Part shown: piece by piece, positions 1 to 5,297 of the stretch
Numbering within the stretch: position 1 is the stretch's first letter
Layout of the letters: each line of letters starts with the position of its first letter
Source: Actinomycetota bacterium
GTDB taxonomy: Bacteria; Actinomycetota; Actinomycetes; Nanopelagicales; Nanopelagicaceae
Assembly: GCA_009924725.1 (NCBI GenBank)
Contig: RFRA01000067.1
Coordinates: 1 to 6,327, forward strand
Direction of reading: 5' to 3'
Length of the DNA stretch: 6,327 nucleotides
The notes under the pieces: model-generated
The model's input: only the letters and a program-made list of their open reading frames with translations
What the model was told of the DNA's origin: nothing
Database searches by the model: none
Translations under genes and position numbers: made by a program

Positions 1-560
1 TGAGCAGTTCGGAAACTAAATATCTCTTATTTGCTGACGACGAGAACACATTCCGTGGCGATAGCATCGAAACTGCTATTTCATATCTGGAATCAAACCC
101 ACATTGCGATCTAGTTTTAGCTCAGGCGGTCGATACCACCGGAGCTCTCCGCAAGGCTTATCCAAAGCGGGTCAAGAAACTAACTAAATTTAATTCCGCC
201 AAAGCCGCAACTTATGAAATGATCGTAAGAGTGGAGAGTGCAAAAAGTAAAGGAATGACATTTGATGAGAATTTTGGCGCTGGCGCAGATAACTATTTAG
301 GCGACGAATACATCTTCATTGCTGACCTGCTTGATAAGGGTGGTGCTGGTGTTTTCTTACCGCTGACAATTGCAATTCACCCACTGGAAAGTTCTGGAAG
401 TCGCTGGGGGTCTGATTCGGACTTACGTGCTCGAGCTGAGGTTTTTCAACGAGTTTTTGGCGACACTGCCCCATTAGTGCGGGTCGCTTTCTATCTGAAA
501 AATTTGCGTAAGTTTGGCGGGCTTAAGAACTTAGTGAAATTCAGCTTTGGAAAGCTTTAA
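1..560 (+). CDS. GT2-like glycosyltransferase, C-terminal part (5' truncated by window edge)
   Basis: The frame is open from base 3 to the TAA at 558-560, giving 185 visible residues; the N-terminal nucleotide-binding part lies outside the window. The visible part resembles the second half of a GT-A fold, family 2 enzyme of the capsule/exopolysaccharide type. An acidic DxD-like motif sits in LLFADDEN (residues 8-15), which in the family binds the metal and the nucleotide-sugar. FDENFGAGADNYLGDEY (87-103) matches the usual FG.GA....(G)ED region, with D101/E102 in place of the catalytic acidic pair. A strand-loop with H126 followed by SSGSRWG resembles the acceptor-side loop. The C-terminus is basic and has no membrane segment. 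The likely role is transfer of a sugar onto a cell-surface glycan at the cytoplasmic membrane; donor and acceptor cannot be told. The ATG at 219 is internal, because conserved family sequence continues upstream of it. Subfamily is uncertain. Confidence 0.8.
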   Translation, partial: SSSETKYLLFADDENTFRGDSIETAISYLESNPHCDLVLAQAVDTTGALRKAYPKRVKKLTKFNSAKAATYEMIVRVESAKSKGMTFDENFGAGADNYLGDEYIFIADLLDKGGAGVFLPLTIAIHPLESSGSRWGSDSDLRARAEVFQRVFGDTAPLVRVAFYLKNLRKFGGLKNLVKFSFGKL

Positions 561-562
561 TT
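543..562 (+). terminator. Weak hairpin at the 3' end of the glycosyltransferase gene
   Basis: AGCTT (543-547) and AAGCT (552-556) form a 5-bp stem around the loop TGGA, followed by TTAATT. It overlaps the last codons and the stop of the glycosyltransferase. The stem is short and AU-rich and the T run is broken, so it would be a poor intrinsic terminator. It is noted because it is the only hairpin before the next promoter. Confidence 0.2.
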
Positions 563-602
563 ACGAACACGCAATTTATTGGTGAGTCACGGTAATACTT
601 AT

Positions 603-614
603 TAGACTAATACT
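603..614 (+). promoter_or_regulatory. -10 element of a probable leaderless fprA promoter
   Basis: TAGACT (603-608) fits the TANNNT -10 consensus of actinobacterial housekeeping sigma factors. It is followed by six bases and then the GTG at 615, so transcription would start at or next to the start codon. TTGGTG at 579-584, 18 bp upstream, is a possible weak -35. No Shine-Dalgarno sequence precedes the GTG. Confidence 0.5.
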
Positions 615-1706
615 GTGCCTCAATACAAAGTAGCGATAGTCGGAGCCGGCCCTGCCGGTTATTTCGCCGCCCAGGCTTTACAAAACTTACAAACTGCTGA
701 TCTTTCGTTCTCGATCGACATGATTGAGCGCTTACCAACACCTTGGGGTTTAGTTCGAAGTGGCGTTGCACCTGATCATCCAAAGATTAAGACGGTTTCA
801 AAAGTCTTTGAAAAGGTAGCCACAGCTGATGGTTTTAACCTTTACGGAAATGTTGAGCTCGGCATAGATATCTCAATCGATGTGCTGATAGCAAAGTATG
901 ACGCTGTTGTTATAGCTACTGGATCTGCAAACGGAAAAAAACTTGGTATCCCTGGTGAAGATCTACTTGGCTCTATTTCGGCTGCCCAGTTTGTGCCTTG
1001 GTATAACGGTCACCCTGATTTCGCAGACTTTGACCCAAAGTTAGATTGCGATACTGCTGTTGTAATTGGTGCAGGTAACGTTGCGATGGATGTTGCTCGT
1101 ATGTTGGCACTTGAACCTTCAGAGTTAGATGAAACCGACACCGCGCTTCATGCAATTGACGCTCTGCACAAATCAAATATTCGTAAAGTTGTAATTAGTG
1201 CACGTCGTGGGCCAGAACATGCAGCCTTTACTTCACCGGAACTCCGCGATCTTCCTAAACTAGAACACACCAATGTATTAATGCAGCCAATAGATATCAC
1301 TGCAGCTATTGAGCGAGCCGGAGCTGAACCAGAGAAAGAAGTGCGCAACAACTTAGAAGCGATGCGTGTGATTTCTGAGTTAGAACAAGGTAAGCATGAT
1401 CGCACTCTGGAGTTTCAATTCCTCTGCATACCGAAGGAATTCCGCGGTAATGGAAAGGTTGAAGAAGTTGTGTTTACAACTAGTGCAGGAGAAGAGAAAA
1501 TCATTAAGTGTGGTCTAGTCATTACTGCAATCGGCTATGAAGCTGAGCCTCTTGAAGGCATCCCTTATGAAAAAGGTAAAGTTTTAAATGATGAAGGTCG
1601 CGTATCTGACAATATTTATGTTGTTGGCTGGGCAAAACGTGGCCCCTCCGGTGTAATCGGCACAAATAAATCAGATGCTGCAGACGACTTCGCTAAGCGC
1701 CCGTAG
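615..1706 (+). CDS. fprA: FprA-type NADPH-ferredoxin reductase with shortened C-terminus
   Basis: This is an FAD flavoenzyme of the adrenodoxin reductase family, expected to pass electrons from NADPH to ferredoxin in the cytoplasm. The FAD-binding fingerprint GAGPAG is at residues 10-15, and the family signature PTPWGLVRSGVAPDHPK covers 41-57. The NADP-binding Rossmann motif GAGNVAMDVAR is at 152-162, and the arginine pair R197/R198, which contacts the NADPH 2'-phosphate in relatives, is present. The FAD-contacting motif VGWAKRGPSGVIGTN is at 337-351. GTG at 615 is chosen because it sits directly before the FAD fingerprint and 6 nt after a -10 hexamer. The protein is 363 aa, whereas mycobacterial FprA is about 456. 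Some of the difference is internal, but about 80 residues after GTN are missing and replaced by a short tail ending KRP. The TAG stop (1704-1706) lies inside the downstream tRNA gene. Family assignment is secure; whether the short form is active is unknown. Confidence 0.93.
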   Translation: MPQYKVAIVGAGPAGYFAAQALQNLQTADLSFSIDMIERLPTPWGLVRSGVAPDHPKIKTVSKVFEKVATADGFNLYGNVELGIDISIDVLIAKYDAVVIATGSANGKKLGIPGEDLLGSISAAQFVPWYNGHPDFADFDPKLDCDTAVVIGAGNVAMDVARMLALEPSELDETDTALHAIDALHKSNIRKVVISARRGPEHAAFTSPELRDLPKLEHTNVLMQPIDITAAIERAGAEPEKEVRNNLEAMRVISELEQGKHDRTLEFQFLCIPKEFRGNGKVEEVVFTTSAGEEKIIKCGLVITAIGYEAEPLEGIPYEKGKVLNDEGRVSDNIYVVGWAKRGPSGVIGTNKSDAADDFAKRP

Positions 1707-1769
1707 CTCAACGGATAGAGCATCTGACTACGGATCAGAAGGTTAGGGGTTCGAATCCCTTCGGGCGCA
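1697..1769 (+). tRNA. tRNA-Arg (anticodon ACG)
   Basis: A full 73-nt cloverleaf can be folded by hand. The acceptor stem GCGCCCG (1697-1703) pairs with CGGGCGC (1762-1768), with discriminator A1769. The D stem is GCTC/GAGC (1706-1709/1718-1721), and its loop holds GG and A20, a known bacterial arginine identity base. The anticodon stem is TCTGA/TCAGA with loop CTACGGA, giving anticodon ACG at 1730-1732. The T arm is AGGGG-TTCGAAT-CCCTT with one G-T pair. CCA is not encoded (ACTTTG follows), so the end must be added by CCA-adding enzyme. A34 is expected to be converted to inosine by TadA so that CGN codons are read. The first 10 bases overlap the end of fprA. I see no TANNNT promoter within 40 bp upstream, so cotranscription with fprA is likely. 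A T-rich stretch (TTTGTTTTTA, 1771-1780) follows. Confidence 0.97.
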
Positions 1770-1795
1770 CTTTGTTTTTAGTACTACATAAATCT

Positions 1796-1812
1796 AGATA
1801 TTTGAGATATCT
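1796..1812. repeat. Inverted repeat in front of the C-S lyase gene
   Basis: AGATAT (1796-1801) and ATATCT (1807-1812) are exact inverted complements separated by TTGAG. The right arm overlaps the proposed -10 of the next gene, which is where a repressor operator would often lie. The arms are AT-rich and only 6 bp long, so chance is a real alternative. Confidence 0.3.
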
Positions 1813-1818
1813 TTTCGC
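1808..1818 (+). promoter_or_regulatory. -10 element of a probable leaderless C-S lyase promoter
   Basis: TATCTT (1808-1813) fits TANNNT and is followed by five bases and then ATG at 1819. No Shine-Dalgarno sequence is present, and no convincing -35 is seen about 17 bp upstream. TAGATA at 1795-1800 is a weaker alternative that would leave a short leader. Confidence 0.4.
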
Positions 1819-2940
1819 ATGCGTGATTTAACTGATCTAAGAAAATTACATAGTTCAAAGTGGTTGCGCTATCCGGCTGACGTTTTGCCACTGCACGTTG
1901 CCGAAATGGATTTCGAAGTTGATCCTGGAGTACGTGCGGTTATAGGTGAGATGGTGGCTAAGTCTGATCTTGGTTATCTAGGACCAATTCCTGAAGTTCC
2001 AGAAGCTTTTGTTGGCTTCGCACAACGTCACTGGGGCTGGACACCAGATGCCGCACAAATTCGCATGACAACTGATGTCGGCGTTGGTGTAGTTGAAGTT
2101 ATTCGCGCACTTAGCAAGCCAGGTGACAAAGTAATTATTAACTCACCGGTCTATCACAGTTTCTATATGTGGCTTGATGAATTGCATCTAACAACAGTTG
2201 ATGCACCACTGATTCACGAAGGCGATCTTTGGCGACTTGATTTAGCGGCAATCGAAGCTGAATTCAAAGCTGGTGCTCGCTTCATCTTGCTTTCAAGCCC
2301 ACATAATCCAGTCGGTCGCATTCATACTCTTGAAGAGCTAACTGCAATTGCTGAACTTTCCAATAAATATAACGCTTATGTAATTAGCGATGAAATTCAT
2401 GGCCCACTGACTTATTCTGATCAGAAATTTATTCCATATCTTTCTATTCCAGCCGCCCAGCGCCGCGGGGTAATGGTTACTTCATCTAGCAAAGCATTCA
2501 ACTTTGCGGGTTTAAAAGCTGCAATTATCGTGAGCCAAAATCAAGAAATGTTTGAAGAGTTAAATGCTATGCCCGAGGCAAACCACTGGCGCGCCTCATT
2601 GCTGGGTGGTTTTGCGATGGCGAAAGCTTTTGCAGATGGCGATAACTGGCTGTCCGAAACTATGACCCAACTTGATCACAATAGACATTTGGTTAAAGAG
2701 TTACTCGCTAAATATCTACCAGAAGCTAAATATGTGATTCCGCATAACAGCTATTTGGCCTGGATCGATATTTCGCACCTAGGCCTTGGTGATAACGCCG
2801 CTGAGTACTTAATTGAGCATAAAAAAGTTGCCTTTAACCCAGGTACTGAGTTTGGCGCTCAGTTTGGTGCTTATATTCGCCTTAACTTTGCTACTTCGCC
2901 CGAGATTATCGAAGAAGGAATCAAACGACTAGCGTCTTAA
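1819..2940 (+). CDS. patB: MalY/PatB-family PLP-dependent C-S lyase (cystathionine beta-lyase type)
   Basis: This is a fold-type I aminotransferase-like PLP enzyme of the MalY/PatB branch. Members cleave C-S bonds of cystathionine and cysteine conjugates, releasing a thiol, pyruvate and ammonia; some also act as transaminases. The N-terminal LPLHVAEMDFEVDP (about residues 23-36) is the family's substrate-loop signature. SSPHNPVG gives N163 and SDEIHGPL gives D191, both contacting PLP. SSSKAFNFAGLKAA gives K225, the Schiff-base lysine. YIRLNFAT gives R354, which holds the substrate carboxylate. At 373 aa it is close to the family length of about 390 and looks intact. It starts 49 bp after the tRNA-Arg gene. 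No methionine or cysteine biosynthesis gene is adjacent, so context does not show whether it serves methionine synthesis, cysteine-conjugate breakdown or transamination. The symbol is by family resemblance; the substrate is not proven. Confidence 0.88.
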   Translation: MRDLTDLRKLHSSKWLRYPADVLPLHVAEMDFEVDPGVRAVIGEMVAKSDLGYLGPIPEVPEAFVGFAQRHWGWTPDAAQIRMTTDVGVGVVEVIRALSKPGDKVIINSPVYHSFYMWLDELHLTTVDAPLIHEGDLWRLDLAAIEAEFKAGARFILLSSPHNPVGRIHTLEELTAIAELSNKYNAYVISDEIHGPLTYSDQKFIPYLSIPAAQRRGVMVTSSSKAFNFAGLKAAIIVSQNQEMFEELNAMPEANHWRASLLGGFAMAKAFADGDNWLSETMTQLDHNRHLVKELLAKYLPEAKYVIPHNSYLAWIDISHLGLGDNAAEYLIEHKKVAFNPGTEFGAQFGAYIRLNFATSPEIIEEGIKRLAS

Positions 2941-2950
2941 ATATCTAGCG

Positions 2951-2980
2951 TTTCTTAAGCTTTAGCGCTTGAGTAAATTT
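2951..2980 (+). terminator. Hairpin in the convergent gap between the C-S lyase and amylase genes
   Basis: TTTCTTAAGC (2951-2960) pairs with GCTTGAG plus AAA (2967-2973, 2975-2977). This gives a 10-bp stem with one G-U pair, one bulged T (2974) and a 6-base loop. TTTC follows on the plus strand. The hairpin lies 10 bases after the C-S lyase stop and overlaps the final codons of the convergent amylase. The T tract is short, so termination would be partial at best; there is none on the minus-strand side. Confidence 0.35.
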
Positions 2981-4319
2981 CGTACTGCCAAGGCTTAAGC
3001 GTCAAAGTTAAGGTCGTTTTCAATGTTGTTGATTTGCCAGTACTAAACAAATAGTAGGCCGCGTTTAGTTTTGTTAAATTTAAAGTTACTTTTTGAACCG
3101 TATTTGTTGCGTTAATTACCGTCAGCACTTTATTAATACCTGAAGTGCGAGAATATGCAATCACTGAATTATTATCCCCTGGCGTTGATATCAACTTGGC
3201 TGTTGAGTTATTCCATAGCGCCGCATTTTTGGTCTTTAAGGAAACTAACTTGGTATAGAGAGCTGTAGTTGAGTTAGCAACTGTTAAGCCCGGAATGAAG
3301 TCTTTTTCAAAGAAAGCTAATCGCTTTGTGTTGCCGACTTCTTGACCCGAATAAATCAACGGCATTCCTGGATATGTGAAAGTTAGCGCAGCCATTGCTG
3401 AAACTGCGGCTCCTAAGCGATCAAACTCAGTACCGCTCCAACTATTTTCATCGTGGTTAGTAATGAAGTTCATGGGAAAAGAGCGAGTTGGGTAGGTAAA
3501 TGATTGATTAGTCGCCATAGCTTCTAGATCAGCGCGGCCCTTATTCCCGTCGGCAATAGCTTTAACTAAATCTTTAAGTTCCCAGTTGTAATTTGCGATA
3601 AAAGCATCATCAAGCAAGCTCTGCACACTTTGGTCTTCAGCAAGCATAAACAATGGCTTTATCGCCTGTAACTGAGTATTAGCTTGCTTCCAGAAGTCTG
3701 TTGGCACACCTGCTGCAACATCTGCGCGGAAACCATCGATATCAAATGTCTTAACCCAATATGCCATCGCATCGATCATGGCTCTACGCATATCTTGGTT
3801 TTTGTAATTTAACCAAGCAACATCTACCCAATCATTATTTGGCGGCACAATATTGCCACCGCCATCAGTGTGATACCAAGACTTATTCGCTGTCCATGGG
3901 TTGTCCCAACCAGAATGATTTGCAACCCAATCGAGAATTACTTTAAAACCAAGGGCATGTGCTTTGGTCATTAACGATCTGAAATCTGCTTCATTACCAA
4001 ACTCTGGATTAATCCCTTTGTAATTAGCGACCGAATATGGCGAACCCAAACTTCCCTTGCGGTTTAACTCTGAAATCGGGTGAATCGGCATCAACCACAA
4101 AATCTTCACGCCCAATTTTTGTAAGCGAGGCAAGCTTGCTTCAAAAGCTTTAAATGTGCCGGCTTCGGTGTATTGACGAATGTTTACTTCATAAATCGTT
4201 GCGCTATTCGCCCAGGTTGGTAGCACGGAATTGCTGTTATACGCGTTAGCAGGTTGTATTCCAAGAGCCCCGACTGTAAACATTGCAATAAGAATAATCC
4301 GTAACCGCTTTGAAGTCAT
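2955..4319 (-). CDS. Secreted GH13 alpha-amylase family glycoside hydrolase
   Basis: This is a retaining alpha-glucan hydrolase of family GH13, expected to cut alpha-1,4 linkages of starch- or glycogen-like polymers outside the cell. The start is followed by a Sec-type signal peptide: basic KRLR (residues 4-7), a hydrophobic core (8-21), and an AxA cleavage site, ANA, at 24-26. The (beta/alpha)8 barrel carries all conserved GH13 regions: DWVANH (130-135), VAWLNY (167-172), GFRAD with nucleophile D200, LAED with acid/base E228, and TNHDE with transition-state aspartate D290. SGQEVG (324-329) is also typical. A beta-rich C domain follows from roughly residue 375. There is no LPxTG anchor, starch-binding module or extra membrane segment, so the 454-aa protein is probably released. 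ATG at 4317-4319 is supported by the signal peptide and the -10 just upstream. Its barrel wording (IYEVNIRQYT, MPIHPISELNRKGSLGSPYSV) recalls amylases common in Bacteroidota. Exact specificity is open. Confidence 0.92.
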   Translation of the reverse strand: MTSKRLRIILIAMFTVGALGIQPANAYNSNSVLPTWANSATIYEVNIRQYTEAGTFKAFEASLPRLQKLGVKILWLMPIHPISELNRKGSLGSPYSVANYKGINPEFGNEADFRSLMTKAHALGFKVILDWVANHSGWDNPWTANKSWYHTDGGGNIVPPNNDWVDVAWLNYKNQDMRRAMIDAMAYWVKTFDIDGFRADVAAGVPTDFWKQANTQLQAIKPLFMLAEDQSVQSLLDDAFIANYNWELKDLVKAIADGNKGRADLEAMATNQSFTYPTRSFPMNFITNHDENSWSGTEFDRLGAAVSAMAALTFTYPGMPLIYSGQEVGNTKRLAFFEKDFIPGLTVANSTTALYTKLVSLKTKNAALWNNSTAKLISTPGDNNSVIAYSRTSGINKVLTVINATNTVQKVTLNLTKLNAAYYLFSTGKSTTLKTTLTLTLKPWQYEIYSSAKA

Positions 4320-4330
4320 GCTTAATTCTA
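4320..4330 (-). promoter_or_regulatory. -10 element of a probable leaderless amylase promoter
   Basis: Read on the minus strand, TAGAAT (4330 to 4325) fits TANNNT and is followed by TAAGC and then the ATG at 4319. No Shine-Dalgarno sequence is present. A -35 at normal spacing would fall around 4348-4353, at the start codon of the divergent reductase, and no good match is seen there. Confidence 0.5.
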
Positions 4331-4340
4331 TTGGCCATAC

Positions 4341-4352
4341 TAAGATTTACCT
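4341..4352 (+). promoter_or_regulatory. -10 element of a probable leaderless aldo/keto reductase promoter
   Basis: TAAGAT (4341-4346) fits TANNNT and is followed by six bases (TTACCT) and then ATG at 4353. No Shine-Dalgarno sequence is present. It lies only 10 bp from the amylase -10 on the other strand, so the two polymerase footprints must overlap. Confidence 0.5.
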
Positions 4353-5276
4353 ATGATCACGATCCCAGAGACCGATTTAGTAGTTCATCCACTTTGTTTA
4401 GGAACCAACGTTTTTGGTTGGAGTTCAGATGAAGCTGAGTCACACCAAGTACTCGATGCCTATGCCGCGCACGGTGGAAATTTTCTAGATACTGCCGATG
4501 TTTATTCACAATGGAAACCTGGCAATCAAGGTGGCGAGTCAGAAACAATCATTGGTAAGTGGCTTACTAAGCGCGATCGCAGCAAAATTGTGGTTGCTAC
4601 CAAAGTTTCAATGCTAAACACTCGCCCGGGTCTGTCAGCGAAAAATATTCTGGCAGCTTGTGATGACTCATTACGCCGACTTCAGACAGATTACATTGAT
4701 CTTTACTACTCACATCGTGATGATGCCGAAACTCCAATGGAGGAAACCCTAGGTGCTTACGCTGAGCTAATCGCTGCCGGAAAAGTGCGCTACATCGCGG
4801 CTTCGCAACACACTGGCGCACGTTTGCAACAAGCTCTCGACATTTCAGCAACTAACGGCTTACCTTCTTATATTGGTCTACAAGATCAATACAACTTGAT
4901 TTATCGCAAGCCATTTGAAACTGAACAACAACCAGTGCTCGCAAATAACAATTTAAGTGCAATGCCGTTCTATGGTTTAGCCCGCGGATTCTTATCTGGA
5001 AAATATCGCCCCGGTATTAAAGTTGAATCAGTTCGCGCTGAAGGTGTCGCTGAGTTCTACAACGATAAGAACTGGGCAGTCCTAGATCGAGTGCGCGAAA
5101 TTGCACAAGATCACAGCGTGCCAGTCGGTGCAATCTCATTAGCGTGGATCCGCTCAAACCCACAGGTCAGCACACCTATTGCTAGTGCGCGCACAGTGGA
5201 ACAACTCGAAGAGATTGTCCAGATTGTCGAGCTAACCGATGCTGAGCTTGCGAGCCTGAATTCCCTTTCCGCCTAA
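4353..5276 (+). CDS. Aldo/keto reductase
   Basis: This is a cytoplasmic NAD(P)H-dependent oxidoreductase of the aldo/keto reductase superfamily, a (beta/alpha)8 barrel that reduces aldehydes or ketones to alcohols. The N-terminal PLCLGTNVFGW (residues 13-23) is the usual first strand and loop. The catalytic tetrad is complete: D46 and Y51 in FLDTADVYS, K84 in VVATKVS, and H121 in DLYYSHRDD. The C-terminal cofactor loop is SARTVEQLEE (278-287), where relatives bind the NADP 2'-phosphate. At 307 aa it is full length and intact. The ATG at 4353 follows a -10 hexamer by six bases and puts the first barrel strand at the expected place. It is transcribed away from the amylase gene. The stop is 21 bp before guaB1, so read-through into guaB1 is possible. 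Superfamily membership is clear; the substrate cannot be predicted. Confidence 0.93.
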   Translation: MITIPETDLVVHPLCLGTNVFGWSSDEAESHQVLDAYAAHGGNFLDTADVYSQWKPGNQGGESETIIGKWLTKRDRSKIVVATKVSMLNTRPGLSAKNILAACDDSLRRLQTDYIDLYYSHRDDAETPMEETLGAYAELIAAGKVRYIAASQHTGARLQQALDISATNGLPSYIGLQDQYNLIYRKPFETEQQPVLANNNLSAMPFYGLARGFLSGKYRPGIKVESVRAEGVAEFYNDKNWAVLDRVREIAQDHSVPVGAISLAWIRSNPQVSTPIASARTVEQLEEIVQIVELTDAELASLNSLSA

Positions 5277-5283
5277 CTACGAA

Positions 5284-5297
5284 TAGAGTTTGGCAAC
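5284..5297 (+). promoter_or_regulatory. -10 element of a possible leaderless guaB1 promoter
   Basis: TAGAGT (5284-5289) fits TANNNT and is followed by eight bases and then GTG at 5298. A leaderless or nearly leaderless transcript would result. The short AGAG could be read as a very weak ribosome binding site, so cotranscription with the preceding reductase remains possible. Confidence 0.35.

Noticed and set aside
219..560. ATG at 219 as the true start of a 113-residue protein
   Set aside because: The same frame is open back to the window edge and encodes conserved glycosyltransferase sequence, including the ADDEN motif, so 219 is internal.
973..1405. Two minus-strand open frames (973-1176 and 1148-1405)
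   Set aside because: Both lie opposite conserved FprA coding sequence, show no recognisable motif and have no start context; they are shadows of the real gene.
1617..1622. TATGTT as a private promoter for tRNA-Arg
   Set aside because: It ends 74 nt before the tRNA, lies inside conserved FprA codons (NIYVVGW) and such hexamers are frequent by chance; not enough to call a promoter.
2965..3002. Long-range hairpin pairing 2965-2973 with 2994-3002
   Set aside because: It needs a 20-nt loop and two wobble pairs, has no T tract on either strand, and competes with the tighter hairpin at 2951-2977.
3761..3946. Plus-strand open frame inside the amylase gene
   Set aside because: It is opposite the conserved DWVANH and VAWLNY regions of the amylase and has no promoter or motif.
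4357..4851. Minus-strand open frames opposite the aldo/keto reductase (4357-4548 and 4597-4851)
   Set aside because: The plus strand encodes the catalytic core of the reductase; these frames are low in recognisable content.
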